From Vibrio pomeroyi (GTDB lineage: Bacteria; Pseudomonadota; Gammaproteobacteria; Enterobacterales; Vibrionaceae): a stretch of DNA of 64,000 nt. Every line of letters starts with the position of its first letter. Positions within the stretch are counted from its first letter, which is position 1. Positions 51,569-61,473 of this stretch are shown here, piece by piece. The notes beneath the pieces are model-generated. The model saw only the letters and a list, made by a program, of their open reading frames with translations, did not search any database and was not told the DNA's origin. The stretch is from contig CP090854.1 in assembly GCA_041879425.1 (NCBI GenBank), forward strand, positions 2,418,001-2,482,000, given 5' to 3'. Both the position numbers and the translations under genes were made by a program.

Positions 51569-52276
51569 ATGCATGAACTCATAAAAAGCTTACAAGACCG
51601 CCAGCTAATCTGGAAAGGGCTACAATCAACAACGCAAAGAAGTACCACTTCGACAGGCTATCCGCAATTGGATAAACAGCTTGATGGTGGCTTTCCTACA
51701 CACGGCGTTATTGAAGTTGAATCACAACAAGGGATTGGCGAACTACGCCTGCTTACCCCCTATTTAGCTCAGCAAAACTCACAGAAACTGGCCATATTCA
51801 TTAACCCGCCAGGGAAGATCTGTGCCGAGTTTTTTAGCAGCCAAGGGATTGAACTCGATAACATCTTAGTAATCGAGCCTCAACGCGATCTCGATGCATT
51901 GTGGGCTGCTGAACAATGCCTCAAGAGTGGTGCTTGTCATTCTGTATTGTTATGGGGAGCCGATCTCGAAATCCACCAAACCAAACGCCTACAAGCCGCA
52001 AGTGAAACGGGCAAGTGCCTGCAATTTCACTTTAAAGCCACCAGCCATAATCAGTTATCTCTGCCCGTTTCTTTAAGCATGAAGCTCTCTTCTCACGCGC
52101 AGGGATTAAAAGTTGAGGTCACGAAGAGAAAAGGCAGTTGGTCTTATGGCAGCTTTATTCTCGACATGACCACAAATTGGCCGTTACTGACAGAGAAAGT
52201 CATCAACATCGACAGTTCACACCACAATCTGTCAGGTAATACTGTGTTGGCCTTCCCTATTGCGAAGCAAGGTTAG
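51569..52276 (+). CDS. imuA: Translesion synthesis accessory protein ImuA
   Basis: RecA/SulA-like protein of 235 residues, first gene of the SOS mutasome. STGYPQLDKQLDGGFPTHGV (about 28-47) matches the ImuA start region; the P-loop is degenerate (ESQQGIGELRLL), as expected for a RecA paralogue without ATPase function. Two bases separate the stop from imuB. In Caulobacter and Pseudomonas the cassette causes DNA-damage-induced mutagenesis. Confidence 0.9.
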   Translation: MHELIKSLQDRQLIWKGLQSTTQRSTTSTGYPQLDKQLDGGFPTHGVIEVESQQGIGELRLLTPYLAQQNSQKLAIFINPPGKICAEFFSSQGIELDNILVIEPQRDLDALWAAEQCLKSGACHSVLLWGADLEIHQTKRLQAASETGKCLQFHFKATSHNQLSLPVSLSMKLSSHAQGLKVEVTKRKGSWSYGSFILDMTTNWPLLTEKVINIDSSHHNLSGNTVLAFPIAKQG

Positions 52277-52279
52277 CGT

Positions 52280-53752
52280 ATGCTGTGGCTTTATCTGCAC
52301 TTTCCATCTCTGCAATTGGATACTTTATTTAACTCTAATGAGTTAGGTTCGAACGAAGAGTCACACGAGCAACCTATTATCATCGTGGATGAAAAAGATC
52401 ATCGTGTGCTGCAAGCTAATCAAGCCGCACTGGACTCAGGTATTACACTGGAGATGGGTTTAGGGTCTGCAGCGGCGCTTTGCCATAACTTACACGTCCA
52501 TCCTTACAGTATTGAGCTAGAGAAAAGCAAGCTGAAAGAGATTGCTCAATGGGCGTATCTGGTCACTTCTGATATGGCCCTATTGCCACCCAATGGCCTG
52601 TTGATCAAAGCTTCTAACATGCTGTCACTTTACAACGGGCTAGATAATTACTGGCATGAACTCAAAAGCCATTTGGAAGCGCTCAATATCCAGTTCAACT
52701 TTGCCACGGGTTACTCACCGCTTTCTGCGATCCTTTTGGGTAAGCAAGCGATCAACCAAGCAACGAACAATGTTCAACACATGAAGACTTGGGTTAATCA
52801 GCAAGCTCTAAGTTCTAGCGAGCTGCCGCCTAAACAAGTTGAACGCTTAAATCGTGTCGGCATTAATATCGTTGAAGACCTATTGAAACTGCCTCTGCAA
52901 GAGGTCGCACGTCGATTTGATATCGACTTGGTCAATTATGTTGGTCGCCTTAATGGGCAGTTCAAGCACCCAATTGATTTCTATCATCCACCAGAAAGCT
53001 TCCAACAATATCTGGAGCTGTTGTTTGATATTGAAAACATTCTATTTATCGAAAAGCCACTGCTGAAATTATTGAATCAACTGGAATGCTTTTTGAAGCT
53101 ACGTGACCGAGTGGCGTTTGAGTTAACGCTGACTCTGCATCTTAGGGATAAAGACGATCATCATGTCTCTTTCTATTCAGCGCAGGGCGATTATCTTGCC
53201 AGCAAATGGGCGAACCTAACGCATCTGACCTTAGAATCACTGAAGCTCACGGCACCCGTTCAAGGGCTCACTCTCTCGTTAACTCGTCATGGTGAACCTC
53301 AAATGGCCTACCATGATCTTTTTGATGGCAATACCGGAACGCTTGCTGCGTTAGATCTACTTTCATTGTTACAGGCAAAGCTTGGGCAGGCCTGCATTCA
53401 AACGCCGAAAATACAGCAAGATCCTAGACCAGAGAAAGCCAATCAATATTCGCTTCCAGCACTAAGTCATACGGCGAAAAAGGGACTAGCTCCACAAGAA
53501 CTCGATCAACAAACCACAACAACGAACAACATTAACCAACAGCGACTCAGACCCAGTATTTTACTGCCAGAACCTGAAGCATTAACCGAAAACGTCACCT
53601 TATCTCAAGGCCCAGAACGGATTGTTTCTGGGTGGTGGGATGGCGAAAAAATCATTCGTGACTACTTTATTGCTCACAGTGACAACGGTCGATGGCTATG
53701 GGTATTCAGAACGCCCGATAAGCAGTGGTTCTTACACGGCTTATTCAGCTAG
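52280..53752 (+). CDS. imuB: ImuB, Y-family polymerase-like protein
   Basis: Catalytically dead Y-family homologue, 490 residues, that links ImuA and DnaE2 to the sliding clamp. The N-terminal LWLYLHFPSLQLDTLF replaces the acidic DxD motif of active DinB, and no catalytic Asp-Glu pair follows. The thumb helix-hairpin-helix is visible as ERLNRVGINIVEDLLKLPLQ (about 195-214). The Gln/Asn-rich stretch near 410 (QQTTTTNNINQQ) is a linker before the conserved end VSGWWDGEKIIRDYFIAHSD. Confidence 0.92.
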   Translation: MLWLYLHFPSLQLDTLFNSNELGSNEESHEQPIIIVDEKDHRVLQANQAALDSGITLEMGLGSAAALCHNLHVHPYSIELEKSKLKEIAQWAYLVTSDMALLPPNGLLIKASNMLSLYNGLDNYWHELKSHLEALNIQFNFATGYSPLSAILLGKQAINQATNNVQHMKTWVNQQALSSSELPPKQVERLNRVGINIVEDLLKLPLQEVARRFDIDLVNYVGRLNGQFKHPIDFYHPPESFQQYLELLFDIENILFIEKPLLKLLNQLECFLKLRDRVAFELTLTLHLRDKDDHHVSFYSAQGDYLASKWANLTHLTLESLKLTAPVQGLTLSLTRHGEPQMAYHDLFDGNTGTLAALDLLSLLQAKLGQACIQTPKIQQDPRPEKANQYSLPALSHTAKKGLAPQELDQQTTTTNNINQQRLRPSILLPEPEALTENVTLSQGPERIVSGWWDGEKIIRDYFIAHSDNGRWLWVFRTPDKQWFLHGLFS

Positions 53753-53841
53753 TTAGTGTGGTAAGTAGTTCTTGCCATTTGTCCCATTAAAACGCCCCTT
53801 TTCAATCATGTTCATTCGCAATGGTTAAGTGAGATTACGTT

Positions 53842-56800
53842 ATGTCTCAGCAATACTCAGAGCTTTTCTGCCAAAGTAATTACTCCTTTCTTGAGGGAGC
53901 TTCACACGCAGAAGAACTTGTTTTACAGGCCGACTTCTTACGTTACAGAGCACTCGCTGTTACTGATGAGTGCTCGGTCGCGGGCATCGTGAAAGTCCAC
54001 TCTGCAATCAAGCAACACAAACTGTCGCTCAAGCAGATTGTCGGGAGCATGTTTTGGTTAAATGATGAGTGCCAAGTAGTCTTATTATGCCCAAATAGAC
54101 AAGCCTATGCCGAGCTGTGCCGCATTATTACTAATGCGAGACGTCGTAGCAGTAAAGGGCACTATCAGCTCTCTGAATGGGATATTATGTCGGCTAAGCA
54201 CTGCTTTATTCTTTGGTTACCTCAGCAGAAAAATGAAGACGCACATTGGGGACAGTGGCTTTATCAACATCATTCCGGTCGGTTGTGGATTGGCTTACAG
54301 CGACACCTAAAACAGACCGACCAGCAATACACAGATTACTGCGTTGAGCTGTCAAAACATCACCATCTTCCGATCACTGCTTGTGGTGGCGTGTTAATGC
54401 ACAATGCTAATCGCTTGCCCTTACAGCACTCACTCACCGCGATTAAATATCAAAAATCAGTGACCGAAGTTGGCAGTCACTTACTGGCGAATGCAGAGCG
54501 CTGTTTACGCAGCATCAATAAGCTCTCTCATATCTTCAAAGCTGAGTGGTTGGAAGAGAGCAACCGTATCGCTGAGCTGTGTGACTTTGATTTAGGTAGC
54601 CTACGTTACGAATACCCAAGTGAACTGATTCCTCAAGGTGAAACACCCATGAGTTATCTGCGCATGTTGGTCGAGAAAGGAAAAAAGGCTCGCTTTCCAC
54701 AAGGTGTCCCTCATGACATCCAACAGATCATAGATAAAGAGCTGGGGCTGATTGGCGAGCTCGACTACCCTTTCTTTTTTCTCACGATTCACGACATCGT
54801 GATGTTTGCTAAAAGCCAAGGGATTCTTTACCAAGGTCGAGGTTCAGCGGCCAATTCAGTGGTCTGTTACTGCCTAGAGATCACCTCTGTCGACCCAAGA
54901 CAAATCTCAGTGCTGTTTGAACGCTTCATCAGTAAAGAGCGTGATGAGCCGCCTGATATTGATGTCGATTTTGAACACGAACGCCGTGAAGAAGTCATCC
55001 AATACATCTACAAAAAATACGGTAGAGAACGTGCTGCGCTTGCTGCTACGGTCATATCTTATCGCTTTAAAAGCGCGGTAAGGGATGTCGGAAAAGCATT
55101 AGGGCTGCAAGAAACTCAACTTGATTACTTCATTAAGAACACCAACCGCAGAGACAAGAGCCTAGGTTGGCAGGCTCAGCTCACCCAATTAGGGCTGCAA
55201 CCAGACTCTTTGAAGGGGCAACAGTTTATCCATTTGGTGAATGAAATTATCGGTTTTCCACGTCACCTGTCTCAACATGTTGGCGGCTTCGTCATCTCTT
55301 CTGGGCCTTTGTATGAATTGGTTCCCGTCGAGAACGCTGCCATGCACGATCGCACCATTATTCAATGGGACAAAGATGATCTTGAAACCTTGGGGTTGCT
55401 TAAAGTTGATGTGCTCGCACTGGGTATGCTGTCTGCAATTCGAAAATGTTTCGACCTGATCAAGCGTATTCATGACCGCTCGTTAACGATCGCAGAGATC
55501 ACTCGCCTTAAGGATGATCCTCAGGTTTACGGCATGATTCAACGAGCAGACACGGTAGGGATATTCCAAATTGAGTCACGCGCGCAAATGAGTATGCTGC
55601 CAAGGCTTAAACCAAGAACTTATTACGACCTAGTGATTCAAATCGCGATCGTGCGCCCAGGACCAATTCAAGGCGATATGGTGCACCCATTCTTAAAGCG
55701 TCGCGATGGTATTGAGCCAATCAGCTATCCATCTAAGGATGTTGAATCGGTACTCGCGCGCACTTTAGGCGTACCGATATTTCAAGAACAAGTGATTAAG
55801 CTCGCGATGGTTGCCGCAGGTTTCACAGGGGGTGAAGCGGATCAGCTCAGACGCGCAATGGCCGCTTGGAAGAAGAATGGCAACGTTTTTAAGTTCAAAA
55901 CTAAGCTCATCGAAGGCATGCAAAAACGAGGCTACGAAACCGAGTTTGCCGAACAAATATTTAAACAGGTATGTGGCTTTGGTGAATACGGTTTCCCTGA
56001 AAGCCACTCGGCTTCGTTTGCAGTATTAGCCTATTGTTCAGCTTGGTTGAAATGCTATTACCCAGAGTGCTTCTATGCTTCTTTGTTGAATAGCCAACCC
56101 ATGGGCTTTTATAGCCCCTCGCAGTTGGTTCAAGATGCGCAGCGACACAATGTAACGATACTTCCGGTATGTGTGAACGCTTCTCAAAACGACCACACAG
56201 TTGTCTCTCATCAGAATGGTCTAGCGATTCGATTAGGGCTGCGACAAATCAAAGGCTTGAGTGAGCACGGTATTCAGAGCGTACTTGCCAACCGCCCACA
56301 TTCTGGTTATCGCCATCCTAGCCAAGTAAAACAGCTATCGATGAATAAGAAGGACATAGAGCTACTCGCATCAGCCAACGCGCTGCACAACGTTTCGGGT
56401 GACCGTTTCCAGACGTGCTGGGCGATAATGGATTCCGCTTCTGACCTACCTCTGTTTAGCCAAGTCTGTGACGATACTGAGAATGAGCATGGCGAACACA
56501 CACTGCATAAACCCAATGAGATGCAGGATTTACTTGAGGACTTCACCAGTGTCGGTATCTCATTAAACAAGCACCCTATCACTTTGCTAGAAGAAGCGAA
56601 TCGATTAGGTCGATTCACTCATATGAAAGACTTGATACAGCAAAGGCACAAATCCATGGTCACCGTTGTCGGGCTAGTTACAGGTAAGCAATCACCGGGT
56701 ACTGCGGCAGGTGTCACCTTTGTCACACTAGAGGACAGCACTGGCAATATCAACGTGGTGGTATGGGGAGCCACAGCGCGTGCTCAACAGCAAGCTTATC

Positions 56801-56934
56801 TCACAGCCAAGGCATTAAAGGTACAAGGAATACTAGAAAAGGAAGGGGAAGTGGTGCATGTGATTGCTGGGAAGCTCATCGATATTACCGATGAGATTGT
56901 TGGGTTGAAAACCAAATCACGAGATTTTCATTAA
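53842..56934 (+). CDS. dnaE2: Error-prone DNA polymerase DnaE2 (ImuC)
   Basis: C-family polymerase of 1030 residues that copies damaged DNA under SOS. The PHP domain starts SNYSFLEGASHAEELVLQA. Polymerase motifs are GRGSAANSVVCYCL (about 330) and PDIDVDFEHERREEVIQYIY with the two catalytic Asp residues (about 371-377); the third Asp is in LGLLKVDVLALGML. The C-terminal OB-fold (MVTVVGLVTGKQSPGTAAGV) is present. It is shorter than DnaE1 and lacks the long tau/clamp tail. Ninety bases behind imuB, with a GTGAG before the ATG. Confidence 0.95.
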   Translation: MSQQYSELFCQSNYSFLEGASHAEELVLQADFLRYRALAVTDECSVAGIVKVHSAIKQHKLSLKQIVGSMFWLNDECQVVLLCPNRQAYAELCRIITNARRRSSKGHYQLSEWDIMSAKHCFILWLPQQKNEDAHWGQWLYQHHSGRLWIGLQRHLKQTDQQYTDYCVELSKHHHLPITACGGVLMHNANRLPLQHSLTAIKYQKSVTEVGSHLLANAERCLRSINKLSHIFKAEWLEESNRIAELCDFDLGSLRYEYPSELIPQGETPMSYLRMLVEKGKKARFPQGVPHDIQQIIDKELGLIGELDYPFFFLTIHDIVMFAKSQGILYQGRGSAANSVVCYCLEITSVDPRQISVLFERFISKERDEPPDIDVDFEHERREEVIQYIYKKYGRERAALAATVISYRFKSAVRDVGKALGLQETQLDYFIKNTNRRDKSLGWQAQLTQLGLQPDSLKGQQFIHLVNEIIGFPRHLSQHVGGFVISSGPLYELVPVENAAMHDRTIIQWDKDDLETLGLLKVDVLALGMLSAIRKCFDLIKRIHDRSLTIAEITRLKDDPQVYGMIQRADTVGIFQIESRAQMSMLPRLKPRTYYDLVIQIAIVRPGPIQGDMVHPFLKRRDGIEPISYPSKDVESVLARTLGVPIFQEQVIKLAMVAAGFTGGEADQLRRAMAAWKKNGNVFKFKTKLIEGMQKRGYETEFAEQIFKQVCGFGEYGFPESHSASFAVLAYCSAWLKCYYPECFYASLLNSQPMGFYSPSQLVQDAQRHNVTILPVCVNASQNDHTVVSHQNGLAIRLGLRQIKGLSEHGIQSVLANRPHSGYRHPSQVKQLSMNKKDIELLASANALHNVSGDRFQTCWAIMDSASDLPLFSQVCDDTENEHGEHTLHKPNEMQDLLEDFTSVGISLNKHPITLLEEANRLGRFTHMKDLIQQRHKSMVTVVGLVTGKQSPGTAAGVTFVTLEDSTGNINVVVWGATARAQQQAYLTAKALKVQGILEKEGEVVHVIAGKLIDITDEIVGLKTKSRDFH

Positions 56935-56954
56935 CTCTTCAAATCGCCCTCCTC

Positions 56955-56972
56955 CTAGAAACGCTAGAAACG
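56955..56972. repeat. 9-base direct repeat CTAGAAACG x 2
   Basis: Two exact tandem copies 20 bases behind the dnaE2 stop; contains the CTAGAA hexamer seen at 49429. Confidence 0.85.
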
Positions 56973-56975
56973 AAA

Positions 56976-56997
56976 AAGGGAAGCATCAGCTTCCCTT
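56976..56997 (+). terminator. Probable terminator of the imuA-imuB-dnaE2 operon
   Basis: AAGGGAAGC pairs with GCTTCCCTT, loop ATCA. The following sequence is only moderately T-rich. Confidence 0.6.
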
Positions 56998-57246
56998 CAT
57001 TTCAAATTGTTGAGTTATACCTCAACGTCAGCTTCCGTACGTCTTTTCTTAAATTCCCTATATAGTAATAAGCTCAAAGTCATAACGACTTTAGACGTTA
57101 ACCATATCATTAAGAGGAACTACCTTAGATTGTGCATGAAAAGTTACGTTAGTAGTGAGCATATTTCGTGTCAATTAATATGCTGCATCAATATTAGCAA
57201 ACGTTTTCTATCAGGTCACTCAAAACAAACCGTACAGCAGTATTAA

Positions 57247-58188
57247 TTATAAAAGTTGACGCATTCGCTCTTGAGTCACTTCAACTAAGAGGTCAGGTTG
57301 GAACTTAGAAATAAAGCGGTTACACCCTACTTTCTCAACCATAGCCTCATTAAAACTTCCGCTTAATGAGGTATTTAGCGTAATAAACAGGTCATGCATT
57401 CTTGGGTCAGTGCGTACTTCGTGAGTCAGCTTATAACCGTCCATTTCAGGCATTTCGGCATCGGTGATCATCAACAAAATCTCTTGATTGATGTCTTTGC
57501 CTTCATCACACCAGCCCTTAAGTAGGTTCAGTGCTTCTAAGCCATCGCAACACTCAATAATGTTTAAACCAAGCTGCGACAAAGTGCCTTTAATCTGGTT
57601 ACGTGCGGTTGAAGAATCATCAACGATCAGCACGTTTCGGCCAATCATTTCGTTGGCTAACTGCTCATCTAACACACCTTCAGAGATCGACACATCGTAA
57701 TCGATGATCTCTGCCAGCACTTTTTCAACATCGATGATCTCAACGATTTTGTGCTGCTCTTCTTCTTGAATATGCGTGATAGCCGTTAGGTAGTTTGCAC
57801 GACCCGTAGTCTTTGGCGGCGGCTGGATTTCAGTCCATGTCGTATTGACGATATTACGCACTTGCCCAACCAAGAAACCTTGTACGGTTCGGTTGTATTC
57901 AGTAATGATCAGGTTGCTCTCTTGAGACTCTGCACGTGACGGCGGAAAGCCAATCGCGCTGCGTAGGTCAATTACAGGCACCGATTCACCACGTAAAGAA
58001 GCAACACCCGTAATATGGTGATGAGAGCCCGGTAAGCGAGTAAGTACTGGCACTTTTAGGACTTCTTTCACTTTAAATACGTTAATCGCAAATAGTTGAC
58101 GACTATTTAAGCTGAATAATAAGAGTTCCAGACGGTTTTCACCGACTAGCTTGGTTCTCTGATCAACCGAATTTAAAACGCCAGACAT
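57247..58188 (-). CDS. cheV: Chemotaxis protein CheV
   Basis: Fusion of a CheW-like coupling domain (about 20-165) and a receiver domain (about 180-313). The receiver has VLIVDDSSTARNQIKGTL and the phospho-acceptor Asp in MITDAEMPEMDGYKL. I start at ATG 58188 (MSGVLNSVDQRTKL, AAGGTG upstream); the frame open to 58206 adds six unlikely residues. CheV couples receptors to CheA and can dampen signalling. It is monocistronic here. Confidence 0.94.
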   Translation of the reverse strand: MSGVLNSVDQRTKLVGENRLELLLFSLNSRQLFAINVFKVKEVLKVPVLTRLPGSHHHITGVASLRGESVPVIDLRSAIGFPPSRAESQESNLIITEYNRTVQGFLVGQVRNIVNTTWTEIQPPPKTTGRANYLTAITHIQEEEQHKIVEIIDVEKVLAEIIDYDVSISEGVLDEQLANEMIGRNVLIVDDSSTARNQIKGTLSQLGLNIIECCDGLEALNLLKGWCDEGKDINQEILLMITDAEMPEMDGYKLTHEVRTDPRMHDLFITLNTSLSGSFNEAMVEKVGCNRFISKFQPDLLVEVTQERMRQLL

Positions 58189-58355
58189 ACAACACCTTAG
58201 TGACAAATAATAACTGTGGCTACAATAGCCTACTTCAATGGGTTAAAGCAAAGCGCTAATGCACAGAATGCTTAAACTAAGTACAACAAATGATGTTATA
58301 CAAAGCTTAAGTACATGGAAAGGTTCGAGGTAAGGCTAAAAGAAGAGAAAAAGAG

Positions 58356-59573
58356 TTAGCCTTCAATGACTTTCATTAACAGCTGACCGTCATACAGGGC
58401 CTGCTTAATAAGCGCAGCACCTGGCATGGTTGCCTGCTTATAGAATCGAGATTCCACCAGCTCTAAGTCTTGATGGTAAACCGATAAACTCTGCTCTTCG
58501 ATACACTTTTGAATCGCAGGGTATAAAACACTTTTCGCCTGATTGATAACACCACCGACCAAGATTTTCTCTGGGTTGAATAGGTTAATAACAATCGCAA
58601 TCGCAGAACCTAAGTAACGACCTAACTGTTCAATCACTTCAACAGCCAGTGGATCACCGTCAGCCGCAGCAGCACAGATTTGCTCAATCGTGACATCCTC
58701 AAACACAGTCAGTGTTGATTCTTCACCATTGGCTAATCGCTCTTTCACTTGCTCGCGGATCGCCTGTGAACTCGCCACTGTTTCTAAACAGCCTCGGTTA
58801 CCACAATGACAAAGCTTGCCCTCTTTATCGATCTGGATATGACCCAGTTCACCAATATTACCGTGACGCCCTTGCAGAACGCGGCCATCAAGAATGATCC
58901 CAGCACCTAAACCATGGTGAATTGAGATAAGAACAGAGTTGTCGTTGTCTTGTGAGTTACCAAACAGCTTCTCTGCTAATGCCCAAGCTCGGGTGTCATT
59001 AGCTATAAAGACTGGCAGACCAGTTTCTTTGTAGATCTCCGGACCCAACGCTAAGTTTTCAACGTTGTAATGCGGCATTTGCAACACAATACCTTGCTCT
59101 GAATTCACCAGACCTGGCAGCGTGATAGCTATGCTCGTCACCCTGTCGAGTTGCTCGGCATAGGTTTGGAAGAACTCATCAATTTCATGGAGAAGGCGTG
59201 CAAGCACATCATCTTGGTCACGTTCGTGAATATCAATTTTGGTATCGATAAGCACGTCACCGCCCAATTCATGGAGCGCTATCGTGAGGTAACCACGACC
59301 AAGACGCATCGACAAAAATTGCCAACCTTCGTTATTGGTTTGCAGACCGACAGCAGGACGCCCACGAGTCGTGGCTTCTTGAACCGTGGTTTCGTGAATA
59401 AGGTGAGCTTCAATGAGTTCACGGGTAATTTTAGTAATACTCGCCGGAGCCAACTCACTTTGCTTGGACAGATCGATACGAGAAATAGGACCTTTAAGGT
59501 CAATTAGTTTATATACACGACCAGCATTGACCTGTTTGATATGATCAATATGGCCCGGTTGAGCCATGTACAT
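58356..59573 (-). CDS. mlc: ROK family transcriptional repressor Mlc
   Basis: Glucose-responsive repressor of PTS genes. At 405 residues it follows E. coli Mlc (406): AQPGHIDHIKQVNAGRVYKL at the start, winged helix SRIDLSKQSELAPASITKIT (about 30-49), and the ROK zinc motif CHCGNRGCLE. Mlc rather than NagC because of the N-terminal QPGHIDxIKQ match. GGAG stands six bases before the ATG at 59573. It is divergent from pykA. A palindrome at 59609 may be its own operator. Confidence 0.9.
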   Translation of the reverse strand: MYMAQPGHIDHIKQVNAGRVYKLIDLKGPISRIDLSKQSELAPASITKITRELIEAHLIHETTVQEATTRGRPAVGLQTNNEGWQFLSMRLGRGYLTIALHELGGDVLIDTKIDIHERDQDDVLARLLHEIDEFFQTYAEQLDRVTSIAITLPGLVNSEQGIVLQMPHYNVENLALGPEIYKETGLPVFIANDTRAWALAEKLFGNSQDNDNSVLISIHHGLGAGIILDGRVLQGRHGNIGELGHIQIDKEGKLCHCGNRGCLETVASSQAIREQVKERLANGEESTLTVFEDVTIEQICAAAADGDPLAVEVIEQLGRYLGSAIAIVINLFNPEKILVGGVINQAKSVLYPAIQKCIEEQSLSVYHQDLELVESRFYKQATMPGAALIKQALYDGQLLMKVIEG

Positions 59574-59608
59574 TTTACGCTCCAGAAATCATCAACGAGG
59601 TAATTTTT

Positions 59609-59624
59609 TTACTTTGCGAAGTAA
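59609..59624. promoter_or_regulatory. Candidate Mlc operator in front of mlc
   Basis: TTACTTTG-CGAAGTAA is a near-perfect palindrome (7 of 8 pairs) with a central CG and AT-rich arms, the general form of Mlc/NagC sites. It lies 36-51 bases before the mlc start codon, fitting autoregulation as known in E. coli. Confidence 0.45.
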
Positions 59625-59648
59625 TTGTGAAGTCACTTGGTATATCGC

Positions 59649-59664
59649 CGTGACCAGTATCACG
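59649..59664. promoter_or_regulatory. Candidate CRP site, mlc / pykA gap
   Basis: CGTGA-CCAGTA-TCACG is an exact inverted repeat with the CRP spacing (N6) and cores GTGA/TCAC; the outer bases differ from TGTGA/TCACA. It lies 76 bases before mlc and 229 before pykA. Confidence 0.4.
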
Positions 59665-59892
59665 TATATACATGAATCTTTGTGTATCGAGTCAAATAGT
59701 TCGAGGAAAATTAACACCCACATCGATAAATCGAGACTTAATTTTCATAAAAAAACATCGCGCTTGAGTACTAAGTTCAATAAATATCAGTAAATACAGA
59801 AATATCTTCCTAGCTCCCAATAAATTATCAATTAATGCATATACTTAATTCAGTCTTGTAAAAGATTACTTGGTCTCATTCTAGGAGTATTC
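59665..59892. other. Rest of the mlc / pykA divergent region
   Basis: AT-rich, holds the pykA promoter and leader. AGGAG stands before the pykA ATG. No gene or repeat seen. Confidence 0.4.
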
Positions 59893-61338
59893 ATGACAGC
59901 CGAATTAAGAAAAACGAAAATCGTCACAACGCTAGGCCCTTCAACAGATAAAGGTAACGTGCTTGAAGAAATCATCAAAGCCGGTGCCAATATCGTCCGT
60001 ATGAACTTTTCTCACGGCAGCAGCGACGACCACATCCAACGCGCGGAAAAAGTCAGAGCGATAGCAAAAAGACTCGGCACCCAAATCGCCATTCTCGGAG
60101 ACTTACAAGGTCCCAAGATTCGTGTGTCGACATTCAAAAATGGCAAAATCCAACTTGCCGTGGGCGACCTGTTCACTCTCGATAGCAGCCTAGGTTTAGG
60201 CGAAGGCAACCAAGAAGCTGTTGGCCTTGATTATAAAGAACTGCCTAACGACGTGTCCGCCGGCGATATCCTGTTGCTTGACGATGGTCGTGTTCAACTG
60301 AAAGTAACCAAAGTCGAAGGTTGTCGCGTTCATACCGAAGTGATCATTGGTGGCCCTCTCTCCAACAACAAAGGCATCAACAAAAAAGGGGGCGGCCTTT
60401 CTGCAGAAGCACTGACCGACAAAGACAAACGAGACATCGTCACCGCCGCTCAAATTCAAGTCGATTACTTAGCTGTCTCTTTCCCACGTAATGGTGAAGA
60501 CATGCACTATGCTCGCCAATTGGCACGAGAAGCAGGGTTAGAAGCTCACCTCGTGGCTAAAGTCGAGCGAGCAGAGACAGTTGCGACCGTAGAGAACATG
60601 GATGACATCATAATGGCCTCAGATGTGGTCATGGTGGCCCGTGGTGACCTCGGAGTGGAAATAGGCGATCCAGAGTTGGTCGGGGTACAAAAACAGCTTA
60701 TACGCCGTGCTAGAGCGCTTAACCGAACAGTGATCACTGCAACTCAAATGATGGAATCGATGATCTCTGCGCCAATGCCAACCCGTGCCGAAGTGATGGA
60801 CGTTGCCAACGCGGTATTAGACGGTACCGATGCGGTGATGCTTTCAGGTGAAACCGCTGCGGGTGATTACCCAGTCGAGACCGTGAAATCCATGGCCGAA
60901 GTGTGTATCGGTGCTGAAAAGATGGCGGGCATTAACCAATCCAATTACCGTATTGACCGAACCTTTGTGACGGCAGAAGAAACCGTTTCGATGGCGACCA
61001 TCTATTCTGCCAACCACATGGAAGGCATCAAGGGCGTGGTGACGCTGACCGAGTCAGGGCGCACAGCTCTGATGATGTCGCGACTCAGTGCCGATATGCC
61101 TATCTACGCGCTGTCTCGTAATGAAGGAACATTAAATCGCTGTACTCTGTACCGAGGCGTGACACCTATCTACTTCGAAACTGAAGCCGAAGACAGCTTC
61201 GATATCGCACTATCAACTCTTGCTTGTCTGAAAGAAGCAGGACACCTAAAGTTTGGTGACTTAGTGATCGTTACTCAAGGCGATATTATGGATGTCGCGG
61301 GCTCAACCAACTGTATGCGAATCTTACCGGTCACCTAA
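59893..61338 (+). CDS. pykA: Pyruvate kinase II
   Basis: Last step of glycolysis, phosphoenolpyruvate and ADP to pyruvate and ATP. At 481 residues it aligns with E. coli PykA (480) rather than Pyk[16 protein letters not shown] at the start, [40 protein letters not shown], active site [14 protein letters not shown], and [10 protein letters not shown]. The C-terminal allosteric domain is complete. Its divergent neighbour Mlc controls sugar uptake, a plausible functional link. Confidence 0.96.
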   Translation: MTAELRKTKIVTTLGPSTDKGNVLEEIIKAGANIVRMNFSHGSSDDHIQRAEKVRAIAKRLGTQIAILGDLQGPKIRVSTFKNGKIQLAVGDLFTLDSSLGLGEGNQEAVGLDYKELPNDVSAGDILLLDDGRVQLKVTKVEGCRVHTEVIIGGPLSNNKGINKKGGGLSAEALTDKDKRDIVTAAQIQVDYLAVSFPRNGEDMHYARQLAREAGLEAHLVAKVERAETVATVENMDDIIMASDVVMVARGDLGVEIGDPELVGVQKQLIRRARALNRTVITATQMMESMISAPMPTRAEVMDVANAVLDGTDAVMLSGETAAGDYPVETVKSMAEVCIGAEKMAGINQSNYRIDRTFVTAEETVSMATIYSANHMEGIKGVVTLTESGRTALMMSRLSADMPIYALSRNEGTLNRCTLYRGVTPIYFETEAEDSFDIALSTLACLKEAGHLKFGDLVIVTQGDIMDVAGSTNCMRILPVT

Positions 61339-61385
61339 TCTCTGAACACTAGAGGTTTACATACATAACAAGTTAGTAAGTACAC

Positions 61386-61425
61386 AAAAAAGGGTTATCG
61401 AACCAAGTTCAATAACCCTTTTTCT
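61386..61425. terminator. Terminator of pykA
   Basis: AAAAAGGGTTAT-c-GAAC pairs with GTTC-a-ATAACCCTTTTT (one internal mismatch), followed by T-rich sequence. Confidence 0.8.
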
Positions 61426-61473
61426 TTTTGTATAAAGTGAGCTAACCACACGTTAATTTGCCAATTTCAAATA

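Noticed and set aside
57007..57246. A 79-codon frame between dnaE2 and cheV
   Set aside because: AT-rich with biased Ser/Leu/Ile content, no ribosome binding site, no similarity I recognise; treated as non-coding.
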